Assembly (NCBI GenBank): GCA_020161845.1
Contig: JAIUNK010000020.1
Coordinates: forward strand, 1-64,000
From: Actinomycetota bacterium
GTDB taxonomy: Bacteria; Actinomycetota; Actinomycetes; Actinomycetales; Dermatophilaceae
Direction: 5' to 3'
DNA: 64,000 nt
In this document: one piece after another, positions 18,549 through 27,275 of the stretch
How positions within the stretch are numbered: the stretch's first letter is position 1
How the letters are laid out: each line of letters opens with the position of its first letter
The notes under the pieces: model-generated
The model's input: the letters and a program-made list of their open reading frames with translations, nothing else
The model's database searches: none
Told to the model about the DNA's origin: nothing
Made by a program: the position numbers and the translations under genes

Positions 18549-19886
18549 TCAGTCCCCTTCCACGCGCATCACGCTGGTCACACCCCGCACGATCGACATC
18601 GTCGACAGCGCGTCGACGGTGGCCGAAAGGGCCTCGTCCGGCGCCGTATGAGTGACGATGACCAGTTGCGCGCCCATCCGCTCCCCGTCGTCGTCCAGCC
18701 GCGCCTCCTGGCGGACCTGCTCGATCGACACCTCGTGGTCGGCGAAGACCCCGGCGATCTGGGCGAGCACCCCGGGCCGATCGACGACGTCGAGGCTGAT
18801 GTAGTACCGGGTCAGGGCGCGACCCATGAGCCGGACCGGGAGGTCCGCGTAGGCCGACTCGCGCGGCCCCAGCCCCCCACCGACCCGGTGTCGCGCGACC
18901 GCGACGACATCGCCGAGGACTGCCGACGCGGTGGGATCGCCCCCCGCGCCCGGCCCGTAGAACATCAGCTGACCTGCGGCGCTGGCCTCGACGAAGACCG
19001 CATTGAAGGCCTCCCGGACCCCGGCCAGCGGATGGGTCCGCGGGATCATCGCCGGGTGAACGCGCACGCTGACGCCCGGCGTACCGTCCTCCCCCGGCAC
19101 CCGCTCGCAGATCGCGAGCAGCTTGACGACGCACCCCATCTCGGTGGCGGCGTCGACATCGGCGGCAGTCACCTCGGTGATGCCCTCGCGGTAGACATCG
19201 CGGCTGCTCACGCGCGTGTGAAAGGCCAGACTGCCCAGGATGGCGGCCTTCGCGGCGGCGTCGAAGCCCTCGATGTCGGCCGTCGGGTCGGCCTCGGCGT
19301 AGCCGAGCGCCTGGGCCTGCTCCACGGCCTCGGCGAAGCCGGCGCCCGTGGTGTCCATCTTGTCGAGGACGTAGTTGGTGGTGCCGTTGACGATGCCGAG
19401 CACTCGACGTACGTCGTCGCCGGCCAGCGACTCCCGCAACGGGCGCAGCAACGGGATCGCGCCCGCGACGGCGGCCTCGTAGTAGAGGTCGACGCCGTGC
19501 TGCGCGGCCGCGGCGTACAGGGTGGGGCCGTCCTCGGCGAGCAGGGCCTTGTTGGCCGTCACGACGCTGGCGCCGTGCTCGAAGGCCCGCAGGATCAGGC
19601 TGCGCGCGGGCTCGATCCCCCCGACGACCTCGATGACGATGTCGGCGCGGGCTACCAGGTCCTCGGCGTCGGTGGTGAACAGCTCCGGCGGCAGGTTCGT
19701 GTCGCTGCGATCGCGGCCGGTACGGCGTACGGCGACGCCGACGATCTCCAGCGGACGCCCGATCCGCGCCGCGAGGTCGGCGGCGTTGGCCGTCAGCAGC
19801 CGCGCCACGGAGGAGCCGACGACACCGCACCCGAGCAGGGCGACCCGCAGCGGCTCAGGTTCGCCTCGGGCAGCGTTCTCGCTCAC
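18549..19886 (-). CDS. hom: homoserine dehydrogenase
   Basis: This is a 445-residue protein. It has a Rossmann NAD(P) domain ([17 protein letters not shown] near residue 15), the catalytic domain with [10 protein letters not shown] near 170 and the Lys of the [14 protein letters not shown] region, and a C-terminal ACT domain (about 360-445). It reduces aspartate semialdehyde to homoserine. The ACT domain allows threonine feedback, as in corynebacterial Hom. GAGGAG precedes the GTG start. Confidence 0.96.
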   Translation of the reverse strand: MSENAARGEPEPLRVALLGCGVVGSSVARLLTANAADLAARIGRPLEIVGVAVRRTGRDRSDTNLPPELFTTDAEDLVARADIVIEVVGGIEPARSLILRAFEHGASVVTANKALLAEDGPTLYAAAAQHGVDLYYEAAVAGAIPLLRPLRESLAGDDVRRVLGIVNGTTNYVLDKMDTTGAGFAEAVEQAQALGYAEADPTADIEGFDAAAKAAILGSLAFHTRVSSRDVYREGITEVTAADVDAATEMGCVVKLLAICERVPGEDGTPGVSVRVHPAMIPRTHPLAGVREAFNAVFVEASAAGQLMFYGPGAGGDPTASAVLGDVVAVARHRVGGGLGPRESAYADLPVRLMGRALTRYYISLDVVDRPGVLAQIAGVFADHEVSIEQVRQEARLDDDGERMGAQLVIVTHTAPDEALSATVDALSTMSIVRGVTSVMRVEGD

Positions 19887-20016
19887 GTGCCAAGCTCCTC
19901 ACGATCTCAGGGATGACGCCGGGAATCCTAGCCTGCCGCTGGTCCGTGCCCGGGGAGCGCGCCGTCTCGCCTCCCGAACCGCGCCGAGCCCGTTGGCCCC
20001 GTGGCCGGACCGCCGG

Positions 20017-20917
20017 TCAGGGGCCGAGCAGAGCCAGCGGGACGACCGCGACCCCGTCTCGGCGTCGGTAGGCGTCTGAGCCCGTGGTGATGACGACCCG
20101 ATCTGCGAGGCGTTCCCCCAGCTGGTCATGCAGCCAATGCAGGTGCCGGACGTCCGCGTCCGACACCGTCGCAGCCAGCTTCACCTCGATCGCGACCACG
20201 CGTCGGTCCGGGCCCTCGACGATGAGGTCGACCTCGCGGTCGGTGTTCTTGGTGCGCAGATGGCCGGTCGTCGCGTCGACTGCTTGGGCGTACACGCGGA
20301 CGCTCTGTGTGGCCAGCGACTCGAAGAGTGCGCCGAGCCAGGTCGCCGTCGTCGTGGCAGGAGCCACGATCGGCTTCCGCTGGGCCCCCCCCGAGCAAGC
20401 CCTCGCGGCCGACGCCGACGAGCCGAGCGGACAGCGCCGGGTCCACCAGATGGTGCTTCGGGGTCCTGGTGAGCCGCTTCAACGGGGCGAATGTCGGCAA
20501 CCACGCGGGCAGGGGGTCCAGGAGGAAGATGCGCGTGAGGTGGTCGCGATAGCCGTCGACGGTCTGCCGCGCCGGCCTATCGGGTTCGCCCGCCGTGGCG
20601 GCGTCGAGGATTGTGGAATAGGCCGCATCGGTCGAGGTCGCCGCGGCATACGCCGCGAGCCAGGACAGCAACACGGTCGGGCGCCGGACCGCGACGCCGC
20701 TCTCCTGCAGGTCACGCTCGACGACCCGCCGCAGGTAGCTGTTGATCTGTACGTCGCGCGCCCGTTGCGGTAGGTCCCTGATGCCGGGGAACCCGGAGGC
20801 GAGAATCTCCTCGACGTATTGCGAAAGGCCGACTTCGGTCTGGCCCGTCACCGCCGCGGAATCGCCCTGCAGAAGCCTGCTCAGCGACACGGTCGGCTCG
20901 CCCACGCCCCGTTCCAA
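20017..20917 (-). pseudogene. DUF4143-type AAA ATPase gene, 5'-truncated and frameshifted
   Basis: Two leftward frames together give the C-terminal two thirds of a DUF4143 ATPase. The first (20917 to about 20393) holds YVEEILASGFPGI, INSYLRRVVERDL and HHLVDPALSARLVG. The second (to 20017) holds LFESLATQSVRVYAQA, the nuclease-like TKNTDREVDLIVEG with IEVKLAA, and the end. They meet at a run of eight C (20385-20392), where one base more or less restores one frame. The N-terminal P-loop ATPase half is missing before 20917. It lies between hom and lysA, which are normally neighbours. Confidence 0.8.
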
Positions 20918-20989
20918 GGTTTCTAACTAACATTTGGACACCTTGCCACCTCACATCTCGACACACGATGGTGCTCGAAGTGCCAGCCG

Positions 20990-21127
20990 ATGGGCGAGGG
21001 GCCAGCACGCGTGGTCCCGGTCCGGCTCGACGACCCGCTCCTCGGAGCCTTGGACCAGCGCGCGGAGCACGACCACACGACCCGCTCGGACGTCATCCGT
21101 GCGGCCATCCGCGCCCACGTTGCGTGA
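20990..21127 (+). CDS. small ribbon-helix-helix (CopG/Arc-like) protein or remnant
   Basis: This 45-residue frame contains RVVPVRLDDPLLGALDQRA and SDVIRAAIRAHVA, the strand, helix 1 and helix 2 of a CopG/Arc-type DNA-binding fold. Antitoxins of this class start in much the same way. No good ribosome site is seen before ATG 20990, and GTG 21011 is an alternative start. It is divergent from the broken DUF4143 gene. No toxin gene follows; repeats do. It could be a live small regulator or the leftover of a toxin-antitoxin pair. Confidence 0.5.
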   Translation: MGEGPARVVPVRLDDPLLGALDQRAEHDHTTRSDVIRAAIRAHVA

Positions 21128-21165
21128 AGGTCCACCGCTCCATCCTCAAACACGACGTCGGTGAA

Positions 21166-21229
21166 CCCAATCACCGGCGGACCCAATCACCGGCGAACCC
21201 AATCACCGGCGAACCCAATCACCGGCGGT
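21166..21229. repeat. 16-bp tandem repeat, four copies
   Basis: CCCAATCACCGGCGGA and close variants (ending GA, AA, AA, GT) occur four times without spacers, immediately after the small ribbon-helix-helix frame. Confidence 0.9.
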
Positions 21230-21252
21230 GGCGGCATCGACCACACGGGCAT

Positions 21253-21312
21253 GACCGTTCGTGACCTGCCCTTTTGGCACCATGGTGCTAAAAGGGCAGG
21301 CGACGAACGGTC
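21253..21312. repeat. 60-bp near-perfect palindrome
   Basis: Two 30-base arms are complementary except at three positions. The centre is GCACCATGGTGC, flanked by TGCCCTTTT and AAAAGGGCA, and the ends are GACCGTTCGT and ACGAACGGTC. It could form a cruciform or, in RNA, one long hairpin. It sits in the gene-free scar downstream of lysA. Confidence 0.9.
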
Positions 21313-21396
21313 GGCCTGTGGATAGGTCTTCGGCGAGCCAGGGCCTTATGTCGGCTTCCATCAGCGGCGCTGTGGACAACGGGGAGGCGGCGCGTT

Positions 21397-21602
21397 GCTG
21401 CGCGCTTCCTCAGCCGTCGAACCCCTCCCGACAGCCTCGTCGCACTCCGCTCCGGCCGGCCACTCGCTCCGCTCGCGGCCAACCTCCGCTGCGCGCTTCC
21501 TCAGCCGTCGAACCTTTCGCGACAGCTTCGTCGCACTCCGCTCCGGCCGGCCACTCGCTGCGCTCGCGGCCAACCTCCGCTGCGCGCTTCCTCAGCCGTC
21601 GA
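21397..21602. repeat. 91-bp tandem repeat covering the lysA stop codon
   Basis: Two full 91-bp units and a 24-bp third copy. The block CTGCGCGCTTCCTCAGCC followed by GTCGA ends at 21420, 21511 and 21602. The last copy overlaps the final codons and stop of lysA (21592), so each unit carries a copy of the lysA tail TCGACGGCTGA. Units differ at a few bases. The whole stretch 21130-21591 has no gene. Confidence 0.9.
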
Positions 21603-23061
21603 TGTCCAGGGCCAGGATGTCGTCGATGCTCTCCCGCCGTACGATCACCCGCGCCTGCCCCTGACCGGCACCATCACGCCGTACGGCGATCACCGGCGGC
21701 CGCGGCACATGGTTGTACTGGCTGGACAGCGCCCGGCAGTACGCGCCCGTGCCGGGCACCGCGAGCAGGTCGCCGGGACGAATGTCGGCAGGCAGGTATT
21801 CGTCCATCACGATCACGTCGCCGCTCTCGCAGTGCTTGCCGACGACCCGGCTGATCATCGGCGGCGCCTCGCTGGCGCGGCTGGCCAGCGTCACCGAATA
21901 ATCTGCGCCGTAGAGCGCCGTGCGCACGTTGTCGCTCATCCCGCCGTCGACCGAGACGTAGGCGCGGCGGGCCCCGCCCTCGAGCTCGACCTCCTTGATC
22001 GTGCCCACCTCATACAGCGTGAACGTGCTCGGACCGGCGATCGCCCGGCCCGGCTCGATCGACACCCGCGGCGTCGGCACGCCGGCAGCCCCGCACTCCC
22101 GGCGCACGATCCCGGCCAGCTGCTCCCCCAGCGCGGCCGTCGCCAGCGGAGTGTTCTCGCTGGTGTACGCGATGCCGAAGCCACCACCCAGATCCAGCTC
22201 CGGCATCTGCACGCCATGATCGACGGCGACGGCGGCGTGCAGCGCCAGGACCCGCCGGGCGGCCACCTCGAAGCCTGCCGTGTCGAAGATCTGGGAGCCG
22301 ATGTGGCTGTGCAGCCCCCGCAGCGACAGCGTGTCCGGATGCGCGAGCACCTGCTGCACGGCCTTGGCCGCGTGCCCACCGGCGAGCGAGAAGCCGAACT
22401 TCTGGTCCTCGTGCGCGGTGGCGATGAACTCGTGGGTGTGCGCCTCGACGCCGGCCGTCACCCGGATCATCACCGGCGCGACAACGCCCAGCTCGGCCGC
22501 CACTGCGGCGACACGCTCGATCTCGGTGTAGCTGTCCAGGACGATGCGGCCCACGCCGTAAGCCAGCGCCGCGCGGATCTCCGCGACCGACTTGTTGTTG
22601 CCGTGCATCCCGATCCGGGCGCCGGGGAAGCCGACCCGCTGCGCGACGGCCAGCTCGCCGCCGCTGCAGACGTCGAGCCCCAGCCCCTCCTGCTCCACCC
22701 AGCGGGCGACGGCCGAGCAGAGGAAGGCCTTGCCGGCGTAGTACACGTCCAGACCCGGCCCGTCGTCATGCCCGTCAGCGCCGCCGAAGGGCGCGGCGAA
22801 CTCGTCGCGGAAGCTGCGCGCGCGGGCCCGGAAGTCGTCTTCGTCCACGATGTACGCCGGGGTCCCGAACTCGGCCGCGAGCGCAGTCACCGAGATGCTT
22901 GCAATGGTGAGCACCCCGGTGTCGTCCTTGCCCACACCCTGGGCCCACAACACCGGCAGCAGGGCGTTGACGTCGCTCGGATGGGGCAGCCACTGGGGTG
23001 CCGCGCCGTAGCCGTCACTGTGCAGCGCGCCGGCCTCGTGCGGTCGCATCACCTTTCCCAT
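21592..23061 (-). CDS. lysA: diaminopimelate decarboxylase
   Basis: This is a 489-residue fold-type III PLP enzyme. The PLP Lys is in VYYAGKAFLC near residue 105, with HGNNKS, HSHIGSQI and GGGFGIAY for substrate and phosphate binding and the GAYC motif near the C terminus. It decarboxylates meso-diaminopimelate to L-lysine. The start has GAGGAT upstream and lies 19 bases after argS. The stop codon lies inside the last unit of a 91-bp tandem repeat. Confidence 0.96.
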   Translation of the reverse strand: MGKVMRPHEAGALHSDGYGAAPQWLPHPSDVNALLPVLWAQGVGKDDTGVLTIASISVTALAAEFGTPAYIVDEDDFRARARSFRDEFAAPFGGADGHDDGPGLDVYYAGKAFLCSAVARWVEQEGLGLDVCSGGELAVAQRVGFPGARIGMHGNNKSVAEIRAALAYGVGRIVLDSYTEIERVAAVAAELGVVAPVMIRVTAGVEAHTHEFIATAHEDQKFGFSLAGGHAAKAVQQVLAHPDTLSLRGLHSHIGSQIFDTAGFEVAARRVLALHAAVAVDHGVQMPELDLGGGFGIAYTSENTPLATAALGEQLAGIVRRECGAAGVPTPRVSIEPGRAIAGPSTFTLYEVGTIKEVELEGGARRAYVSVDGGMSDNVRTALYGADYSVTLASRASEAPPMISRVVGKHCESGDVIVMDEYLPADIRPGDLLAVPGTGAYCRALSSQYNHVPRPPVIAVRRDGAGQGQARVIVRRESIDDILALDIDG

Positions 23062-23080
23062 GCCCGAATCCTCGGCCCGC

Positions 23081-24754
23081 TCACAGCTGCTGCGGCGCGG
23101 ACACGCCGAGCAGGTCGAGACCGTTGGCCAGCACCTGACGGGTCGCGTCGTTGAGCCACAGGCGGGTCCGGTGCAGGTCGGTCACCGGCTCTGTCACACC
23201 GTCGAGCACCGCCGGGCGAACGCGGCACTCGTCGTACCACTTGTGATAGCGCGCCGCCAGGTCCTCCAGGTAGCGGGCCACCCGGTGCGGCTCCCGCAGC
23301 GCCGCCGCCTGCGCGACGATCCGCGGGTAGTCGCCCAGGATCGCCAGCAGCGCCGCCTCGGTCTGGTGGGTCAGCAGGGCGGGATCGAACCCGTCCTGGC
23401 GCCGTACGTCGTCGCCGGCGGCCAATCGGGCGACATTGCAGGTGCGGGCATGCGCGTACTGCACATAGAACACCGGGTTGTCGTTGGTGCGGCGCTTCAT
23501 CTCCTCGCTGTCCAGGGACAGCGGGGAATCGGCCGGATAGCGAGCCATCGAGTAGCGCACCGGGTCGGTGCCGATGTCCTCGATGAGATCGGTGAGGTAG
23601 ATGGCGTTGCCCTTGCGCTTGCCCATCCGCACCCCCGCGATATTGATGAGCTGCCCGATCAGGACCTCGATATTGACCTCGGGGTCATCGCCGGCGCAGG
23701 CCGCGATGGCCTTCAGGCGGTTGACGTAGCCGTGGTGGTCCGCGCCGAGCATGTAGACCTTCTCCGGGAAGCCGCGATCCTTCTTGCTCAGGTAGTAGGC
23801 GGCGTCGGCGGCAAAATACGTCGGGACGCCGTCGGCGCGGATCAGCACGCGATCCTTGTCGTCGCCGAACGTGGTGGTGCGCAACCAGATCGCGCCGTCG
23901 GCCTCGAACACGTGGCCCTGGGCCCGGAGCCGGTCGATCGCGGCGGCCACCGCACCGGACTCGTGCAGGCTCTTCTCGCTGAACCACACATCGAAACTCA
24001 CCCCGAACGCGGTCAGCGTGTCGCGGATGTGCGCCAGCTCCAGCTCATACCCCAGGTCCCGGGCGAGCCCGATGGCCGCGTCGGGATCGGCGACCGCCAG
24101 GTCGAGCAGGTCTGGCTGACGGTCCAGCACCTGCGCGGCGAGGTCGTCGACGTACTCCCCCGGATAGCCCCCCTCCGGCACCTCCGTGCCCGCCGCCTTG
24201 GCGATGATCGAGGCCCCGAATTTGTCCATCTGGGCGCCGGCGTCGTTGATGTAGTACTCGCTGGTGACCGAGGCCCCCGCCGCCGCGAGCAGTCGCCGCA
24301 GCGCGTCGCCGAGCGCCGCCCACCGGGTGTGCCCGATGTGCAGCGGACCGGTGGGGTTGGCGGAGATGAACTCCAGGTTCACGGTATGACCGGCGAGGGC
24401 GTCGCCACGGCCGTACGCCGGGCCGGCCTCGACGATTGTGCGGGCAAGCTCCCCGGCGCTCGCGGCGTCGAGGGTGATGTTGAGGAAGCCCGGACCAGCG
24501 ACGTCCGCCCGGGCGATGCCGGGGGTCGCCGCCAGCCGCTGCGCCAACACGCTCGCCAGCTCGCGCGGATTCTGCCCCGCCTTCTTGGCCAGCTGCATCG
24601 CGACGTTGGTGGACCAATCGCCGTGCGCCAGGTTGCGGGGCCGCTCGACGCGCACGTCGGCCGGTACGGCGTCCGCCGGCAACGGCGTCTGGCCCGCGGC
24701 GACGGCGGCGTGCAGGGCGGCGGTGATGGCTGAGGCGAGCTCGTCGGGTGTCAC
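23081..24754 (-). CDS. argS: arginyl-tRNA synthetase
   Basis: This is a 557-residue class I synthetase with the ArgRS N-terminal additional domain, the HIGH motif as PTGPLHIGHTRW near residue 125, the MGKRKGN (KMSKS-equivalent) loop near 375, and the C-terminal anticodon-binding helical domain (DALB). It charges tRNA-Arg with arginine. The GTG start has only a weak ribosome site. The tRNA-Arg(CCG) gene at 25083 happens to be its near neighbour on the other strand. Confidence 0.96.
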   Translation of the reverse strand: MTPDELASAITAALHAAVAAGQTPLPADAVPADVRVERPRNLAHGDWSTNVAMQLAKKAGQNPRELASVLAQRLAATPGIARADVAGPGFLNITLDAASAGELARTIVEAGPAYGRGDALAGHTVNLEFISANPTGPLHIGHTRWAALGDALRRLLAAAGASVTSEYYINDAGAQMDKFGASIIAKAAGTEVPEGGYPGEYVDDLAAQVLDRQPDLLDLAVADPDAAIGLARDLGYELELAHIRDTLTAFGVSFDVWFSEKSLHESGAVAAAIDRLRAQGHVFEADGAIWLRTTTFGDDKDRVLIRADGVPTYFAADAAYYLSKKDRGFPEKVYMLGADHHGYVNRLKAIAACAGDDPEVNIEVLIGQLINIAGVRMGKRKGNAIYLTDLIEDIGTDPVRYSMARYPADSPLSLDSEEMKRRTNDNPVFYVQYAHARTCNVARLAAGDDVRRQDGFDPALLTHQTEAALLAILGDYPRIVAQAAALREPHRVARYLEDLAARYHKWYDECRVRPAVLDGVTEPVTDLHRTRLWLNDATRQVLANGLDLLGVSAPQQL

Positions 24755-24798
24755 CTGGGCATTCTATGAAGCCGGAGCCCACCCCCAGAGCGCCGCCC

Positions 24799-24882
24799 GC
24801 GTCCCTGGACACCCCGCCCGCGTCCCACGCCACGCCACCTGCGTCCCTGGACACCCCGCCCGCGTCCCACGCCACGCCGCCC
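24799..24882. repeat. 42-bp tandem repeat built of 21-bp half-units
   Basis: The unit beginning GCGTCCCTGGACACCCC occurs twice, at 24799 and 24841, and each splits into two related 21-bp halves. The interval 24755-25082 holds no gene; it also has a 25-base-spaced duplication of GACCAGCTGGTTCCT near 24968 and 24993. The tRNA promoter must lie to its right. Confidence 0.8.
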
Positions 24883-25082
24883 GGCCCTCGACACTCCGAA
24901 CGGAGCGTGGGTGGGGTCCAGACCCCCACAACACACCGATCGGAGCACCGAGGCCGGCGAGGGCGGCGACCAGCTGGTTCCTGGCCCCGGCCGACCAGCT
25001 GGTTCCTCGCCCCGGCCACCGACCTGGTAGCGTCTCCCCCGGCGCTGTGAGCCCTCCGCCAGGAGGTCTCCGGTGGCGACCA

Positions 25083-25154
25083 GCCCCCGTAGCTCAGGGG
25101 ATAGAGCACCGCCCTCCGGAGGCGGGAGCGCAGGTTCGAATCCTGCCGGGGGCG
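25083..25154 (+). tRNA. tRNA-Arg (anticodon CCG)
   Basis: A complete cloverleaf: acceptor GCCCCCG/CGGGGGC, D arm GCTC...GAGC, anticodon stem CCGCC/GGCGG with loop CTCCGGA, and T arm GCAGG-TTCGAAT-CCTGC. The anticodon CCG reads CGG codons. CCA is not encoded directly after the discriminator base. The 3' part is the left attachment site of the integrated element, which restores the gene exactly. Confidence 0.97.
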
Positions 25155-25156
25155 CC
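25131..25156 (+). repeat. attL core of the integrated element (26-bp direct repeat)
   Basis: CAGGTTCGAATCCTGCC followed by GGGGGCGCC is identical at 25131-25156 and 33785-33810; the next bases differ on both sides. It covers the T arm and 3' acceptor strand of the tRNA gene, the usual target of tyrosine integrases. Confidence 0.95.
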
Positions 25157-25162
25157 CACGAA

Positions 25163-25203
25163 AAAGGCCACCTGACCAGCGGAAACGCGATCAGGTGGCC
25201 TTT
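25163..25203 (+). terminator. terminator supplied by the element to tRNA-Arg
   Basis: A perfect 13-bp stem (AAAGGCCACCTGA with TCAGGTGGCCTTT) and 15-base loop starts 8 bases after the tRNA, ending in TTT. It lies just inside the element. Confidence 0.85.
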
Positions 25204-25250
25204 CGCGTGCACTCCACGTGCACCAGCCACCCTCGACCGAGGGGGTCAAA

Positions 25251-25559
25251 ATGAACACCACCACCACACCGTCCGTCGCCGACGAGGTCGTCGACCGCCT
25301 CGCCGCGATGATCGAATCCTGCGGCCTGGACGTCGACGAGGTCGCCGCCCGAGCCGGCCTGACCACCACCGTGCTGAGTCGGATCCTGGCCAGCCCGAGC
25401 CGGCTGACCGTCAACCAACTCGGGGCACTGGCCGACGCGCTCGGCCTATCGGTCGCGGCGTTGATCGGAGCCAGCCCGGACCCTTACGGCGAGCCGGCCA
25501 CCCGTTGCGGGGTCATCGGCTGCCCGGATCCGTCCCACCAGTTGTCCGGGGCGTGGTGA
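25251..25559 (+). CDS. small Xre-like helix-turn-helix protein of the element
   Basis: This is a 102-residue protein; ATG 25251 has GAGGGGGT seven bases upstream. Residues 10-75 form a Cro/CI-type HTH (LDVDEVAARAGLTTTVLSRILASPSRLTVNQLGALADALGLS, shown in part only as LDVDEVAARAGL). The C-terminal CGVIGCPDPSH has two Cys and a His that could bind metal. It reads opposite to the main operon from the attL end, the place of a repressor or control gene. That role is inferred. Confidence 0.72.
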   Translation: MNTTTTPSVADEVVDRLAAMIESCGLDVDEVAARAGLTTTVLSRILASPSRLTVNQLGALADALGLSVAALIGASPDPYGEPATRCGVIGCPDPSHQLSGAW

Positions 25560-25615
25560 CCATGAGACCCCACCAGCCAGAAACAGAATCCACCCAACCG
25601 AGGAAGGCATCCACC

Positions 25616-25813
25616 ATGCACACCATCGACACAGCCAAGTACATCGTCGCCAGCGCCCTTGGGTCTGCTGGCGACCGCCTCCGCAATGCCGGCGCCCGCG
25701 TTCACCACTCGGTCCCCGTCGCAGTCCGGACCGAGGACGTCACTCGGGCCGCAGTAGCGGCCTGGCATATCGGCGTGCGAGACGGGCGCCGCGTGACCAC
25801 TGGCCGGGCCTAG
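25616..25813 (+). CDS. small hypothetical protein of the element
   Basis: This is a 65-residue protein with GAGGAAGG eight bases before ATG 25616. The sequence (MHTIDTAKYIVASALG at the start, VTRAAVAAWHIGVRDGRR near the end) is helical with an amphipathic first part. I do not recognise it. It follows the HTH gene by 56 bases on the same strand and may be co-transcribed. Confidence 0.55.
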   Translation: MHTIDTAKYIVASALGSAGDRLRNAGARVHHSVPVAVRTEDVTRAAVAAWHIGVRDGRRVTTGRA

Positions 25814-25869
25814 GGGGCGCGCCAGGGGGGGGCGTTCTTGATTCGGTTGGGGTGGTTTGGACCTGGGCG

Positions 25870-26146
25870 TTATGCGATCAGTTCGAGGAAGCGGTGCAGC
25901 TCGGCGTCGGCGGCCAGCACCATCCGCCGCAACGTCGAGATCGCCGGCCCGCCCGGACCTGGCCCGATCCGCGACAAGACCGATCGGGGCAGGTCGGCGA
26001 TCCACTGGGCGGCCGCAGCGTAGGAGGTCACCCCCGCACAGGCCGCCGCGATCGATGCCGTCAATACAGCCGCGAAACCGATAACGGCCGGCCCTGCGCA
26101 CGACGGGGATCAGGGGGGCGTGCACACTCGGAAGCCGATCCATTTC
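25870..26146 (-). pseudogene. ISAs1-type transposase N-terminal remnant
   Basis: The leftward frame to 25870 reads AAAAQWIADLPRSVLSRIG then ISTLRRMVLAADAELHRFL. This resembles the N-terminal DDE_Tnp_1-associated domain of ISAs1-family transposases. The preceding piece (VVRRAGRYRF) is in another frame, so the gene is frameshifted, and the catalytic domain is absent. No terminal repeats were found. The rest of 25814-26363 shows no gene. Confidence 0.5.
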
Positions 26147-26363
26147 TGAGCAGTCGAGAGCCACTCGTGACCAGTTTTGCGCGTCATTCTGGCCCCCTTC
26201 GGATTTGCTGTGTAGAGAAAGTGGCTAATCCCCGTGGTCCTTGGTTGTTGCATGGTGGGGGACTCCCCCCTGGTCGTGGGGGTGGTGGTTGTCGCTTTCG
26301 TTGCATTGTTAGTCGATGGTTGCTGAGCGTTTGATTACTGCGGCGAACGCGCGAGAGAACAAG

Positions 26364-26414
26364 CAAAGCCAGAGCGAGGCACGAGCCCTAACGTCGTGCC
26401 TCGCTCTGGCTTTG
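26364..26414 (-). terminator. 21-bp perfect hairpin ending the capsid operon
   Basis: Arms 26364-26384 and 26394-26414 are exactly complementary (CAAAGCCAGAGCGAGGCACGA with its reverse complement) around a 9-base loop, starting 12 bases after the capsid stop. On the minus strand CTTGTTCTCTC follows. It is very likely the late-operon terminator. Confidence 0.85.
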
Positions 26415-26426
26415 GGACTTTGCGAA

Positions 26427-27275
26427 CTAGTCGGCGGCAACCGTCAGCTTGACAATACGGCTCGGTCGGACGGCCGCCCAGCCGATGCGCCACGTTGCTC
26501 GGATCGCGATAGCGTCATTGGCGAAGAATGCATGGTCAGACCGGTCGAGATGCAGCTGGCCGTACGCCGAAACGACTTCGGACTTGTCGATGACGATAGC
26601 CTTGCCCACTGTGACTGAGGGATGCACGGTGACGGGAAGGCCGCCAAGGATCCGCTCTGCGCCGTTGTGGGCGTCCGCGAGCAGGGACACGTTGGAACCG
26701 GTCCCCATGGGAATGCGTGCGAGCTTCGCCCAGTCGAGCGGATTCATGAGCAGGTTGGTTGCCTGGCCGCCATCGTTCTCGATAGCGGCGATGGCGTCAT
26801 ACAGGGCGTAGATATCGGGGCCCACGGATCCGCCGATATCCCCGCCGGCAACGATGCCGGCCGTGGTGAGCAGGCCGGCGGGACCGGATGCATTCGAGAG
26901 GAACGCCTGATCGGCCTTCCGAACGATGGAACGTCGCATCGAGTTGACGATCCGGGTCGCAGCCTGCGGCTGTTCGAGCACTTCGCGGGCGAACGTGGAG
27001 AGCACGGACACCTTGTGCGTGTCGATTGCGACCTGGTCATAGGCGCCGGCCGTGACCGGAATCGGTGCACCCTCGGCGATGAAGTCTGCCGCCGCGTCGG
27101 TTTTGACGTAGGGCACGAGGACGCGCGGCGCGTCGCCTTCAATCTCCCCCGCTCGGGAAGTGCAGGTGATGATCAGTGCTTCGGGGATCTGGTCGTCGGG
27201 GTCGAATGTCGAGACGACATTCGGGCGCCATCCCTCGGGAATCTGAGGCGTGGTGGCAGGGCTAGTAATGGGCAT
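26427..27275 (-). CDS. phage major capsid protein, HK97 fold
   Basis: This is a 282-residue protein. The order of segments is that of short HK97-type capsid proteins: an N arm, VPYVKTDAAADFIAEGAPIP (E-loop and spine region), STFAREVLEQ, an IVRKADQAFLSNAS helix, NLLMNPLDWAKLARI, and a C-terminal ILGGLPVTVHPSV...IVIDKSEVVSAYGQL P-domain run. It lacks the roughly 100-residue scaffolding domain seen in HK97 gp5, in keeping with separate scaffold-like genes just upstream. It is the last gene of the element operon, followed by a strong terminator. Confidence 0.85.
   Translation of the reverse strand: MPITSPATTPQIPEGWRPNVVSTFDPDDQIPEALIITCTSRAGEIEGDAPRVLVPYVKTDAAADFIAEGAPIPVTAGAYDQVAIDTHKVSVLSTFAREVLEQPQAATRIVNSMRRSIVRKADQAFLSNASGPAGLLTTAGIVAGGDIGGSVGPDIYALYDAIAAIENDGGQATNLLMNPLDWAKLARIPMGTGSNVSLLADAHNGAERILGGLPVTVHPSVTVGKAIVIDKSEVVSAYGQLHLDRSDHAFFANDAIAIRATWRIGWAAVRPSRIVKLTVAAD

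Noticed and set aside
21166-21602. Possible CRISPR or origin iterons in the hom-lysA scar
   Set aside because: Neither repeat set has unique spacers, no cas, rep or dnaA-box context is seen, and one set clearly derives from the lysA end.
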